Of a stretch of 64,000 bases of DNA, positions 1 to 12,154 are shown piece by piece. The stretch spans positions 1 through 64,000 of the forward strand of contig JAIGNY010000697.1 of the NCBI GenBank assembly GCA_020152595.1, in the 5' to 3' direction. Made by a program: the position numbers and the translations under genes. The DNA comes from Chiridota heheva. Lineage: Eukaryota; Echinodermata; Holothuroidea; Apodida; Chiridotidae. The notes under the pieces were generated by a model. That model saw only the letters and a list, made by a program, of their open reading frames with translations. It ran no database searches and had not been told where the DNA came from. Within the stretch, counting starts at the first letter, position 1; each line of letters starts with the position of its first letter.

Positions 1-1855
1 TTAAAATCACAAAATAGGTGTTCAGCTAATGCAATACAGCGACATTTTTTCACCCTTGTCTTGACGAAATAAGCATTTTCCCATATATTTGTATTGACAT
101 ACATTAAGTATATGTAATGTTATCATATAACACAGAAGGAAAATCAACGGTAATAGTTTTTTAATAGTTTACTAGGCAAAGTGATTCGCTCTCTGTTTAT
201 TTTAACATACCTATTTTGCACATCACTTTTTCCAAAATAAGACATCTTTTCGTCGCTAAAGTTTACTTATAACAGATAAGCTTAAACATGTTCTTGTGGC
301 TCCACTAGGTAACACTTTCGTTGAAAAGGACGATCAAACACAAGATGAAGACACGTTCTGCAAGAGACATTAACTAGAAATTGTTTTTAAAATATCGTAA
401 GCACTATTCTTGAAAGAAAAAAAATGTTCCTTTCTGACGGAGCAGGTTTTATTTGAAAAGAAAAACAATCGGATATAGTTAGCAGAATACCCAAAAACAT
501 AGTAAAACAACATCATTTATAAGAAGTAAAAAGAAAGTGCATAATTCCCCACATATAAGGAGTCTAAGTTCCCCACATCTGGGAGAACAGTTCTAAGGCT
601 GTCTTGTACTTAAAATTCCTCAAGGCAATTTACAATGTAATTTAAGTGTTAAGATTTGTCTTGATAAGTAGACAAAGATATTTCAACATCTGAATCAAAG
701 CTGCCGGATATTAGTTTGACTGCTACTGCATCCCCCTGCATATTTCGTTACATCTTTAAGCACAATTGGGCACACTAATAAGCCTAAATTATGCGGATCA
801 TTAAATTTGGATGCTAGGCCATATACAGATTTACGACCCTTTCATAACATCGTGTGGAGTAGCATGTGAAATTAGTTCAATAAATGCATGTAATACGGAA
901 TGAGTGACTGACACCGTCAATCAGTACAATATTTTATTGAACAAATTCTAAAGTCAATATATTCGTGTTCAAAAAGAGTCTAGTATATAGTTATATTGCA
1001 TCACTAATCATGATGAATATTCATGACACTTAGCTGAAGCTTTCTGCTAAAGAAAAACAAACTTCTTTACCCCGTCATCCCTATCTGCATATTTTCCAGC
1101 CCAGAGACGCACCACCACAAACCAAACATTATACATCCATTTAAATAACTAGGCATAGACAACGTCACATGATGTTTACACGACGTCGCCATCTAAGCCA
1201 CTGTAATAGAGAAAAGCAGAGACAACTCTCTTTGAAATATGTATCTTTTAATAATATGGTGTTAATAATCAACAAATGGTTATTTTGTGACGCATAAAGC
1301 CACAAATGGTGAATTGTATTGCTCAATATAACAAATTTGTACGATATATGTACCGATATAACTGAGTAAACGCGTAGTAATATTTCAAGTAGAAATCTCA
1401 ATCATAAAAGAAATATAGCAAGCGATGATCTATGAAATTTGTATATCCATTTTTACTGTGAAAAGGGTGTCCAATCGTGAAGACTTCATATCATCTATTC
1501 ATCTATTCGTTGGTTTTCAGTTAAATATCATATTACGCTCCACGTGGCTGCGCATGCATTGCTCAAGAAAACCCAAACTACTTCCTGTTAGTATTAGTCA
1601 ATTCAAAATGAAAATGTACTAAACTCAGTTAAAATTTTAGGTAATGTGTTCTTTCCTCTACAAATGTTTAAACCCCAACATACCTTAGTGATGTAATGTG
1701 GCGAAACAAAAATCAATGCTTTTTAATGATCACCTATATAAAAAAAAATGTGGTTAGTGGGTACGCAGGTATCTGTACAGGTTAAGTCTTGACATCCATT
1801 CTTATTTGGGGAAACAGCTAAACTAGTAACCTATTGTTCTTTTTTCTCCTTGCTC
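1..1855. other. AT-rich noncoding stretch, no gene recognised
   Basis: Only short open frames (up to 78 codons) occur here and none has a recognisable domain. There is no clear repeat structure. It could be intergenic DNA or an intron of something outside the window. Confidence 0.5.
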
Positions 1856-2311
1856 TTATCCTCTGCAGCTTGTTGGAGGGATTATTTGAACAGGTAATGG
1901 TTTTGTGAAGCTGACTGCCACCGAGACCCATTTTTGGCAAGACTTATTCAGGCTACTCTTGAATGTGTCTGTAAGCCTTTTATGTTGTGCCCCGTGTAGT
2001 GCAATGCTGTTTATAATTGTTTCCAAGACACTAATGTTAGTAGGATTGTCTTCCAAATAAATTCTAACAATTTTTTGGAGACAGCGTTGCTGATATTTCT
2101 CTGTATTTCCCATGGTATGTCGTCTGCAGGATGTCATAGATTCACTGGCGTACAAAAGAACAAGAGCTTTGTATACTAAAAGTTTGATATATGAACGGAT
2201 AACCTTATTTTCAAATACTCTTAGTCTGTGCTTTTTCTCTGCATCAATATTAACCTGATTGGATAGATGACTGCTAACTGGCCAAGAGAAGGGACGTGCT
2301 TCACCGTGCAT
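1856..2311 (-). pseudogene. LINE reverse transcriptase C-terminal fragment
   Basis: The minus-strand frame of 151 codons resembles the region after the RT catalytic core in non-LTR retrotransposon polyproteins (RTE/CR1-type endonuclease-reverse transcriptases). The recognisable order is LRVFENK, then KLLVYKALVL, then LLYASES (family form LLYGxET), then YQQRCLQKIVRI, then TNISVLE, and finally AQHKRLTDTFKSSLNK. A stretch usually found between the last two blocks is missing, so the copy is internally deleted. There is no catalytic YxDD box and no endonuclease. I infer a dead fragment lying just upstream of, and opposite in strand to, the NLR Death exon. Confidence 0.7.
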
Positions 2312-2371
2312 TGTTATACCAGTTATAATATCTTAGAGATATAATTCACCTCCTTCCTCCACTGTCGCAGG

Positions 2372-2654
2372 ATGGCATTAAAAGACGGTGATTTAAGGCG
2401 AATTGCTCATCTATATAATGGGGATCCAGAGGACCTTGGCCTCATCTACCTCGATCTGGACGACGTAGAAGTTAAAAATGCTATAGCAAACCAAACCGAA
2501 AGAGTAAAGAAGGTGTACGAATTATTGCTGACATGGAAGAAAAAGAAAGCAAGTGAAAGTAGCAGTCCAGTTGGTGCAGAACAATTGTATAAAGCTCTAC
2601 GTGAAGACAGAAATATCCCAAATGCAAAGCTGGCAGAAATCCTACACCTAAAAG
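2372..2654 (+). CDS. Death-domain exon of an NLR-like gene
   Basis: The ATG at 2372 sits one base after an acceptor-like pyrimidine-rich TGTCGCAG. The frame runs to a donor AAAG|GTAGGG at 2655, giving 94 codons plus one base. The protein has the six-helix Death-fold pattern: LRRIAHLY (helix 1), EDLGLIYLDL (helix 2), the VKNAIANQ turn, VYELLLTWKKKKAS (helix 4, with the typical LLxxW), AEQLYKALRED and LAEILH. Death-fold domains recruit adaptors by homotypic binding in innate immune and cell-death signalling. A NACHT region follows 1.2 kb downstream on the same strand, which is the Death-NACHT architecture of expanded invertebrate NLR families. The exon itself is intact; the downstream exons are not. 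The frame continues past the donor to a stop at 2749, but that part looks intronic. Confidence 0.72.
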
Positions 2655-3823
2655 GTAGGGCTTATTTTGATTGGCCATTGAAACGATGTTTACAATGTCG
2701 ACGTGATTGTAATTTTCTGAATAGTGTACACTTTAAAAAAATGCTATGATATTATGGTCACTTTCCCATTTTAGAAGTAGATGCAGAATACATCATGTAA
2801 ATGGCCGAAGTTCCATTGAGGGTTTTGAGTGGCGGGTTTATGTAAGAATACTCCATAACCTCAAACTTTCCATATTCAGTCTACAAATAAATGGCACCAA
2901 TAGCGTCCACTCATGACCTCACGTGGAGAACTCACATAATGATCACGTGTCACAGTAAGCAAGTAATGTCCATGTAGAGAAAATATTCAACCTTGTTAAT
3001 ATGTTACCTTTGACCCTACAGATATAAATTGTCTAGAAATGTTCTCATTGTTCTTGAATAATTTCCCTAAAAATGGTAACATAAGAATAGCGTTGATACA
3101 AGTATAAATCACTCCGATTTACACATCTGATTGGTACTGATGTCAATGGCGTAGACCTACTAAACTTAATTAATTGATAGCCAGTGAAATAGTAAAAAAC
3201 GTAATGATGGTTTCATATCCATTTGCGCATAATCACTTGAAATGAGATGCGATTCGATGATTTTGTATTTTACAAATAGTGCTACGTGGAGATTTTTGCG
3301 AAATCTTGCCAGCCAGAAAACCTTTAAAACAAAACAGTGGTTAAAGTATAGATGTATCGAAATGATTTCATTCAAAGAAAGTTAAGACATCTTTTATATT
3401 AGACATGTTTCAACAAAATACGAACAATCGAAATGTAGCACATATTCGTATCTTCCATTCTTTTGTAATTACCATTTAAACGCTAGTTATCGTATCAACT
3501 TGGAGATAGATATCTAATCCAATATTACGTTTACTGTTTGTTCGAGTTATAAGAACAAATAGTTCTAACCCAATCAAAGACTTTCGAAAAAATGAGGTGT
3601 GTATAACATTGACTGCAACGTGTGAAGCATTTTTTCTTGGCACCAGACAGTTTTAATCACACATACGTTGTGTATGATATATTCTGATACCGCTGATAAT
3701 TTTCCATAAGGTTTTCACCTTAGCTTCATTTTCTATATTGTTTTCAAAAGATCTTCCCGACTGTTCATCTGATCATTCTTCTGTCATTGACAAGTTACTC
3801 GTATCCCTGCGAGAATGATTCAG
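2655..3823 (+). other. Putative NLR intron
   Basis: This AT-rich stretch lies between the Death exon donor and the NACHT frame. Nothing else is recognised. The phase of the Death exon does not match the nearest acceptor-like AG at 3822-3823, so the true acceptor may be elsewhere or lost. Confidence 0.5.
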
Positions 3824-5361
3824 TACCCTGGTTTCGCGTCAAGCAATTTCTTCTGGGTTAGAAAAATTAGATCTTTATAAGTTCTTTGTTAAAAAAATTG
3901 TCAAACAAAAGAGAGGGGAGGATTTTCATACTCCTAGAGATGTACCTCTTGAATCGGTTTATGACATATTGAATCTACCCAGAACAACAACCTTAATCTT
4001 GGGAGACGCTGGGGTGGGCAAACGTACCCTTTTCTTGAAATTTTTCCTTGACTGGCTCGAAAAGAATGATCAATTTTCAAACATTGAAATGGTTTTATTC
4101 TTGCGTTTACGTCATCTGACGGACGGAAGTATTGCACTTCTTGAAGCAATTCTTTCTTCTTTATCTACTGACCACTCCTTTTTATGTCGTTCTTTAGCTA
4201 AATATCTTAAAGAAAAGTCGAAAAGGCCCTGATATTTATTGACGGTTTTGATAAGATGCCAGAAAAAATAAAAGATAATTTGGATTTAAATATGGGCGAT
4301 ACTTTTAAGTCCGTAAAAGTTTTTCTTTCATCCAGGCTCACAGCAATGTCATATCTAAAAGAAAAGAGTAATCTTTTTGATAATATTGTAGAAATCAAGA
4401 AATTCACTACAGATACCGCAAAGAAATTTGTCATGGAAAACTTCATTAAAGCTAATAAATATGAGGGGTCAAAACTTATTGAAAATCTTGATAACAATAA
4501 ATCATTTGACTATGGGGGGAAACACCCCTTGATTCTCACGGCATTTTGTTTGTTTGCCCATGTAAATATGAATCACAAGATGCACACCTTTGTACCACAA
4601 AAATTTACAGGATTTTTTGAAGAAATAATATCGGGGAGGGGGGAGGGATATGAATATCATCTACTTAAAAAACTTCGTGATTGTCATGTAAATTAAATAG
4701 TTTTGAAATCCAAAATTAACTAAATTCCACAAATGATGCAAACCTTAAGAAAGATTGCATTGGAGGGACTTATGGGAGGTTCCGTGTTATTTTAGAAGTG
4801 TAATGAATTTCAAAAGCTTGGCAACGACGAAATATTTGAGCTTGGTCTGAATTATGGCCTCTTGAAGATCGATTATGGTCTAAAGATACCAGCAATTACA
4901 GGTACATCTCTTTAAGAGATATATTTCATGCGGAAGCGGACACCGTAACGTTTCCTTACAAGCTATATCAGGAATTCACTGCAGGTCAATACTTGTCTGC
5001 TTTAAATCCTGAAGAATTTCAAATAATTTTGCAAAATATCAAATTTCAAAAAGAAATTATAAATATCGAGTTCCCATTCAGATTTGCTTGTGGCTTAAAC
5101 TCCAGCGTTGCCCCATACATCATCGAAATGATACAAGTAATCAAAAAGGCGCGTGCGCGAAATCCGGTGAACGAACAACATTACTGGGATATGGAATCAG
5201 CGCTATGCTTATACGAGTACTGCAATGGTAATGGAAAATCAGGAGGAAGCAGCAAATCAGTACTGAATGAAGCTATGAAGTTGATATCAGATCTGGACGT
5301 AAACAGCAAGGATGAAGAATCTGCATCAATGTGTCTCCTTCAGTTTGTAGCAATGGAAAAG
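3824..5361 (+). pseudogene. NACHT-domain NLR remnant, frameshifted
   Basis: The frame open from 3819 gives a pre-NACHT helix (GLEKLDLYKFFVKKIV), then TLILGDAGVGKRTLF, a Walker A P-loop at 4002-4028. The Ser/Thr that normally follows the P-loop Lys and binds magnesium is Arg here. The frame stops at 4230. A frame shifted by one base then continues with Walker B (IFIDGFDKMPE, about 4231-4263), sensor-like VFLSSRLTA, the FTTDTAKKF helix and HPLILTAFCLF, up to a stop at 4696. Further shifted pieces follow: LRKIALEGLMGG near 4746, GLNYGLLKIDYG near 4845, and the NLR hallmark FPYKLYQEFTAGQYL near 4950. The last frame reaches a strong donor GAAAAG|GTATGT at 5362. NACHT ATPases switch these receptors on by nucleotide exchange. 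At least three frame breaks plus the P-loop change point to a pseudogene, although assembly indels could explain some breaks. Confidence 0.75.
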
Positions 5362-6309
5362 GTATGTATTCTACGGAAAGAACAAACTCCCACCTCCTTA
5401 TATCATCAACCGCCTTCTAATTTATCCACATGCGCAGTTTCCGCATTTTGTTCTGTTCAAGTACGTATCATCAACTAATTTATTGATCTATTACCTATAA
5501 AAAAACTTCAAGGCAAAGATTTGCAATATTTTTTCCTGAAATATCAAAGCAAAATATTTACATTTCCTTATAAATTTTTGATACGTGATTGATGAATCAG
5601 GGTGTTTAAACAGTACCTTCCATTTTAGATTTACATTTATAGGTGACCTATTGAATTGAGTAATGCTTTTGATCTCTCGAATATCTGTCTTCAGCTGTTT
5701 TTGTAATTGAGCACATAATGTGTTTTTTTTTATTTCATATGATTTTTTTTTCCTTCGGAGGAGTGGAAATTGAGATAGAGGGACCCTAAGTTAAGTTGAT
5801 ATGAACACTGTTTTAGTTATCCCATTCTGAAGTTTAAGAACAATATTGAGCAATTTATGCTACTTAGCAATGTAAACTAAGCTCAATGGACAAGTGTTAA
5901 CAGATTTGGCGTTTTTAGTATATTTTAAACCGTTTAGGCTATTCTTGCTGCTTCCTGTCTATATACATTTAAATGACTTTAGCTCATGTTACTAAAACTT
6001 CACAATGTGTTTTTAATTTATTTAAAGTAGGCCTATTACCCACTATGTATCAGATAAAAAAAAAAAAATTCACTTAAAATTGTTTTATCATCATGCCGAG
6101 TATTTATACCAAGCATAACAAGTTCAATTGTCGCAAACTTTTGGTTTCCAGTGTTCCTGAGCTTATCAATCTTACATTTTCTTATATTGCATGATTTGAT
6201 ACATTTTTATTAAACATTATAACTTGAATAATTTTGTTGTTTTGCATATCTAGTCATCTGTTTATATGTGCGTTTACAGTGCCATTTGTCGTGGTTTCTC
6301 TGCTGTAGA
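5362..6309 (+). other. Putative NLR intron, AT-rich
   Basis: The stretch starts with GTATGT and ends near TGCTGTAG. There is no coding signal inside, only poly(T) and poly(A) runs. Confidence 0.5.
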
Positions 6310-6600
6310 TACATTTGAGGTTGGGGTTGACGTGTAATGGCCGAGGTTCGCAGTCAAGATGTCCTGAGTGAAGGCGGGAAACTACTGACGAAGTTGTATA
6401 TAAACGACATGGGTGTAAGTGCTTTCAGCACATCGTCAAATCCAGCACACCTGCTAGTTTCCCATATGAGCTACCTCCAGGTATGTAACTGCAACATAAT
6501 GGAAGGAACAGAAGACAGCAGCATACTATTTGAGAATATCCTTCAATGGGTTCTTACAAACGCACCAAAAATTGGAACAATCCTGAAAGTACCACCGTGA
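6310..6600 (+). CDS. Possible 3'-terminal exon of the NLR
   Basis: After an acceptor-like TGCTGTAG, one frame begins HLRLGLTCNGRG and soon stops. A second frame, open from 6334 with ATG at 6337, runs 87 codons to TGA at 6600. It includes GGKLLTKLYI, LLVSHMSYLQVCNCNI and ILQWVLTNAPK. The spacing of Leu and Cys/Asn resembles a worn leucine-rich repeat end, which would suit the ligand-sensing tail of an NLR, but this is weak. A donor-like CTCCAG|GTATGT at 6481 lies inside the frame, so only the first part may be exonic. The lack of ORF continuity with the acceptor suggests another frame break. Confidence 0.4.
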
Positions 6601-6608
6601 CGATAAAG

Positions 6609-6614
6609 AATAAA
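6609..6614 (+). promoter_or_regulatory. Poly(A) signal AATAAA
   Basis: AATAAA lies nine bases after the stop codon of the preceding frame. In AT-rich DNA such a hexamer is often accidental, so support comes only from its position. Confidence 0.35.
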
Positions 6615-6689
6615 TTAAAGCTACTGTATCGCAATCCATTAAATTCTGGTATAACCAATGACGTTAATGCCCTATTATTTATTCAATAT

Positions 6690-6756
6690 CTACAAATTTA
6701 ATCAATATCGACAAATTTAATCAATATCGACAAATTTAATCAATATCAGCAAATGC
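6690..6756 (+). repeat. Short 19-bp tandem repeat, about 3.5 copies
   Basis: The unit begins AATCAATATCGACAAATTT and recurs with one or two substitutions per copy. Confidence 0.8.
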
Positions 6757-6920
6757 TAATTCTGAACTACTAGATGTGTTAATGCACTTTTGTATAAGCA
6801 GCAAAGTTGCCAGATTTGTTTAAAGGTGATGTAATCAATAATGGCAGTAAGGATACATGCATATTAAACTAATTATTGATTGGGTGGATAACGAATAAGA
6901 TTTAGACAAAAATAAAATAC

Positions 6921-7150
6921 CAAATGCTGTTTTTTTAATGTCACGGTGGATTATGAGGCTTGTTGTTTGATACAATAAGCAGAAAAATAAGTTAATAAAA
7001 ATGATAAAGTAATGTAGTATAAAATCAAGCAAACAATTTAATATAATGATCTTGTAAATGCTGTTTTTAATGTGAAATAATAGTGTTACGATTTGATACA
7101 ATAAACAGTAAAATACCTTTATAAGAAATAATAAAGTAATGTAGTATAAA
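6921..7150 (+). repeat. Diverged tandem duplication, about 130-bp offset
   Basis: AAATGCTGTTTTT, GTTTGATACAATAA and AAAGTAATGTAGTATAAA occur in the same order twice, with substitutions and small indels between the copies. Confidence 0.7.
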
Positions 7151-8149
7151 ACAGGCTATATTCAATATAAATAAGGTAAATACAGAGGCTCCTGTTAAAA
7201 TTGCAGATGTATTATATTTGAAATATTTTGGATTTCCAAAGAAAAATCCGCAAAAATATTTGTAGTAATCATCCATGAGAGAAACAAAAAAATAGGGAGA
7301 AAATCAGTTTATGCAATTCATTTTCATAAATTGAGAATAAAATGAATATGTACTTATTACTTAAATTAGTCTCTTCAATATCAACATTGCCGATAACCAC
7401 AATAAACGTTGGAAAGGAAAGATTTAAATTTTACCCAGATTTCATGAGAGATGCTTTTCTGCACAAATATAAAACAGTTCTTTGATTACATTGAAGACAC
7501 GCAAAAAACCGTGTTCTTTAGATTTTAAAATATCGTCCCTTTGTATCTTCTAGAATAATAAAATAACTGAAATGGGCAACATAAATTGCCAATACATATA
7601 TTGTATTACCTTTGCCCTATTGATATAAATATACACTAGTAAAACTTAAAATTGCTTCGATAAACTGAACTTGCATAGCCCATGTCCCTTCCCTCCACCC
7701 AATGCAACCCATTTGCACACAAACTTTTCCATTTAAAATACACAATCACTAAAACAAGAACATCAATGGCTCGAGAGCCATGCACTCTGAATAAAAACAA
7801 CGTAAGGTTAAACATTATTTTGTGTTGCATTATATGACTTATCCAGTGATATATTTCCCTGGAAACCTTCTTTTCTTTCTGCAAAGTTATTTAAAACTTA
7901 TTTAAACAGCGTGTGTGGGACTACTTCTTATACCAAGCTCAAATCCTCTTACTGAGTCTGAACTCCCGAGATGGAATTTATCACACATTTAAAAACAACC
8001 ATGAATAACTTTATTTAAGGAATTTAGATTTTCATCATTGCTTTTTAAAGGAATACAATTGATGCAAAGCTGGTGCAAATTGGTTAAACTAGATATTCGA
8101 AGATAATATGAACGATAAATAATGTTTGATCAACTTTATGAATAGGAAA
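7151..8149. other. Noncoding, nothing recognised
   Basis: The AT-rich sequence contains only short frames without domain signal. Confidence 0.45.
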
Positions 8150-8600
8150 TGAAAACCATAAAACCAAAATTTTGAGGTTCAGATGCACAATATGGATGAT
8201 TTTCGGCAAAGTCAAAACAAATCCCAGCCACTATGCGTTTATCTGAAATTGAACATTTTGACCTTATACAAATTTACGCAATACTGTAGCTAACAACATA
8301 CTGTAAGTATGCCACATATGAAACAACATACACTTCCAGTTCTTGAAATATGAGCATATTACCGTTTTTCACATTAGGCCCCACCTACTAATTGAGTCGT
8401 ATGTATGACATTGCCAACAACAACGGTGAACATATGCGTATAATAAACCGTCTGTATGCTCAATACCACATACATCCAATGCCATTTCAGCAAAGTCATA
8501 TTAATCCCCGCTCGCTATGCATATTGATTAATTTTAACATTTTATACCATGGAAATGTTCACAACAGCTAATATACTAAATACATCAAAATATAAGCTTT
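8150..8600 (+). repeat. Dispersed repeat family, same as at 29.8-30.3 kb
   Basis: Landmarks CACTATGC, GAACATTTTGACC and TAGCTAACAACAT recur here in diverged form and are seen again, better preserved, right of the big tandem array. The family looks like a non-autonomous element with internal subrepeats. No coding capacity is visible. Confidence 0.55.
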
Positions 8601-8891
8601 TAAATATAATCATTTCGATAGTCTTACATCATTAAGTGTACATTTTAAGTGTACATAAAACATTCTATTAAATAGCACATTGTACGTGCCCCGAACATGG
8701 GTGCTTATTAGGAAGAAGCTTCGGACCTAAACAGTGGTACAATTTTATTTTCGTAAGAGCCCCGGCCGCTTATTACTTTAAATACGGTAAGTGTCTAGAA
8801 TGGATAAGCATTCTCCTAATAACCAAGTAGAAATCCATATTGCTACACTCCTGGAAATTTCACTGCAGTTCTCTTTTCTCTATTTTTACAG

Positions 8892-8990
8892 ATTACTTTT
8901 TAGAATGTCTCAAGGAAACTTTACCAAAGGAAATGCTGGGCAGCAAGCTTGCAAATTCAACAAATGTGAAACTGTAGGACATTCAGCGAC
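8892..8990 (+). CDS. Small candidate exon, function unknown
   Basis: A good acceptor (TATTTTTACAG) ends at 8891 and a good donor (GAC|GTAAGA) starts at 8991. An ATG at 8905 opens 28 codons, MSQGNFTKGNAGQQACK then FNKCETVGHSA, with two bases left over. The two Cys and one His are not enough to call a zinc finger. It could be a first coding exon of the locus at 13 kb, but the phase does not fit the acceptor at 13012 directly, so another exon or a different gene would be needed. Confidence 0.3.
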
Positions 8991-9084
8991 GTAAGAAGAA
9001 AGATGGGAGTAGCAAAGAAAAAAAGAGCAGGAAAGGGAAAGGAAAAAGAATAGAAAAGGAAGAAGCAGAAAATATAAAGTTCAA

Positions 9085-9255
9085 AACATTTTTGGTGAAG
9101 GATAAGAAAATATTGTCATGCCCAAGTGTGCACATCTTTTAATTCATAGTTTGGGAACACAAAATGAAAACTGAACAGTTTAAAACATTTCTGACAAAGG
9201 ATAAGAAAACGTGCCATGCCCAAATGTGCATATCTTTTAATTCATAGTTGGATGT
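9085..9255 (+). repeat. Diverged direct repeat, about 100-bp offset
   Basis: AAGGATAAGAAAA, ATGCCCAA and CATCTTTTAATTCATAGT appear twice in the same order around 9096-9152 and 9196-9250. Confidence 0.65.
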
Positions 9256-9744
9256 ATATGTAAACACTTTTTTTTTTATCAACTTGCTTTGTAATAAGGT
9301 AAGACTTTATTGCTTGTGTATTTAAATAACTTAGTATAAGGTAATTGTTATTGGATCATAAGTATTAATTTTTCAGGTTGAAAATAAATTTTCTTGGTTA
9401 GGTGTTTTCTTTATTTTGTGTATGTGTTTCAAAACTTCTTTTGTCCTAAGTGTAGTTTATTTATTATGTTTTTTAGTAATAACAAAAAAAGGCTATGGAC
9501 ATTTTATAGGGTAAAACAAATCTTGCCATTTCAAAGTATGCTTTCAATCAACATTTGCATGTTATGTCCTAGTTCATAATATTAGTTCTGTAGCATGAAA
9601 AAAGAAAAAAAGCCCAATTGAGTTTATTCATTTAAATTTGTTATTGCTTTTTCTCTAAGCAATGTAATATTTGATTCAGAGTTAGTAAAGGAAATGCGAT
9701 CAATGATCTTTGTAAAATTTCTTATTTGAAATAACTTTTCAAAA

Positions 9745-10475
9745 GCAGATCTGACCTGCCAGAAAAAGTTGTTTTTGTTAAAAATAGTTGCTTCCTGTTA
9801 AAACCAGAGTCAAAACCTCTTAGACCATTTGACACCTGTTGAAAACAGTTCAGACCTGTTGAGAAACCTGTTAAGACCATTTGACACCTGTTGAAAACAG
9901 CTCAGACCTGTTGAAAAACCTGTTAAGACCATTTGAGACCTGTTGGAAGCACTTCAGACCAGTTGAGAACAATTCAGACCAGTTGAAAACAGTTTAGACC
10001 TGTTAAAACCAGAGACGATACCCGTTAAGCCCATTTGACACCTATTGAAAACAGCTCAGACCTGTTAACACACCTGTTAAGACCATTTTGCACCTGTTGA
10101 AAGCAGTTCAGACCACTTGAAAACAGTTCAGACCAGTTAAAAACAGTTCAAACCTGTTAAAACCAGAGACGATACCTGTTAAGACCATTTGACACCTGTT
10201 GAGAACAGTTCAGACCTGTTGAAAAACCTGTTAAGACCATTTGACACCTGTTGAAAAAAGGTTAGACCAGTTGAAAACAGTTCAGACCAGTTGAAAACAG
10301 TTCAGATTTGTCAAAACCTGTTGAGACCAGTTGACACCTGTTGAAAACAGTTAACACCAATTGAAAACAGTTCACATCAGTTGAAAAACAGTTTACACTA
10401 GTTGAAAACAGTTTACACCATTTAAAACCTGTTACCAATTCACAGTTGAACTGGTTTTAACTTGAGACCAGTTAA
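9745..10475 (+). repeat. Degenerate minisatellite built on GACCTGTTGAAAACAGTT
   Basis: Some 30 irregular copies of an 18-22 bp word alternate between GACCTGTTGAAAACAGTT, GACCATTTGACACCTGTT and GACCAGTTGAAAACAGTT. A longer period of about 60-140 bp groups them. Many words are partly self-complementary (AACTGGTTTT against AAAACCAGTT), so the tract can fold back. A related short stretch sits at 52.5-52.7 kb, and both tracts end in TTTTCTGCTGGG. Confidence 0.85.
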
Positions 10476-12150
10476 AACCATATGAACTGGTTTTTACTGT
10501 TTTTTTTTTGTTTTTTTCTGCTGGGCACATACACACACACACTTTTTAAATGAGATTTACGGCCCAGGCCTTGGGCAAATAAAGTTATCCCATTTGCCAG
10601 TCTCGAATGTCAGTGTCACTGTATCCATATGACGAGACACTTCTAACGTTACCAAGCTAATTTCTTTTTGACAAAATACAAATACTCCAAAAGACAAATA
10701 CTGGTGAAAAGAACTACACCACTGACCTGTAACTTGTATTTGACTAAGAAGCTCGAAAATTGTACGGGCCCTAAGCTTGTGCACCCCAATATTTCTACTT
10801 CTGTACTTTGACGAAAGGTATTCATCAAACTCATGATTTCACCAGTGTTATTGGGGTTGATTTGAGAAATTTTAAACTAGTAAAACCTAATCATAAACGT
10901 TTCGCCTATATTTTCAACTTGGGCCATACAGTGTAAAAATTGCGCACAAAGTTACAAAATTTCAATTTTTGTCTCCCCTTTTTTGTTAAAGCCTTTCAAC
11001 GCTTTACTGATATGCTGGTGCAGCTGCAACTTGTGGGGCCTAGGTTTATCATTGGTGCATGAGCTTCGGGGTGTATTCACGGTTTTGTCATAAACAACTT
11101 TGGTGAATGTCTTGTTAATAAGTAAATATAAAGCTTCTGATAAATTAACATGAATATAAGGAGGAGAAATGAACAATTTATTTTTAATTCTAACAATGAA
11201 AACAATGTGTTTTTTGTTATAAAGAAACAATACTATTGTACTTGGCTGCATGAATCCACTATGCTACCACTGTACCAGTTCAGTTTGGAACATGCTGGCA
11301 TTATGTGAATGTTGTTTGTCCTCAGATCTGAGAAAGTGGCTTTAAATTAAATTTGTCTTTGCTTTTCAATTGTCCTTGTAGAGACCATTGATTTTGACCC
11401 CATTCCCAATCTTTTTTTTTTCATCCTCATCCCATGGGATATATACATATAAATTAGAATATATATATATCCTCTAGTGATTTGTATTCAATAGAGTCGT
11501 TTTTGGTCAAATTTTGGAATTTATTTTAGATTTGTTCTAATTAAAGTATAAGACAACAGCAAAAAACTAAAATGCTGAATATCCATAACGTATTTAGAGG
11601 CATACTTTTTTATTTTCTATATGCTTTATTTATTTATATTCAATTCATTTCTAAGGAGACAACCAGCCTAACTGAATGATGTTTTATTTTTCATGTTATG
11701 TGTGCTTAACAAATTACAAATCAAATGTTCAAAATGTTTCAGAAGTCTAGTAAAACACAACATCCTGTATCATATTTCTAGCACATATAAAGTATTTCAT
11801 ATAAAAGTTTTCCACGTTCACCATATACCTACTTAAAAGCCTAAAAGAAGTAAGAAATTTCAAGAAATATCAGGAATATGAAAAACTTAAAATTGAAATA
11901 AAAACTACATGTAAAATATTAGAAACATGGCATGCATGTAGAGTATACTGTACATTAAGTTTACCAAGATCATGTCAAAAAAACTGGTTAAACATCTGAG
12001 CACATACACTGCACAGTAGATAAGAGCTTACACCGTGGCAAGGCAAGTTTACATACTGATTTTACAAAATTAGTACCTTAACAGGTACCATATGCAAATA
12101 TGGAGGCATGAAATATCACTCTTTTAGTATATACAGTACTTATAATTACA
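10476..12150. other. Noncoding, nothing recognised
   Basis: The stretch contains a short CA run near 10530 and AT-rich sequence. The minus-strand frames of 61-99 codons near 10.6-11.2 kb show no domain. Confidence 0.45.
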
Positions 12151-12154
12151 GGTA

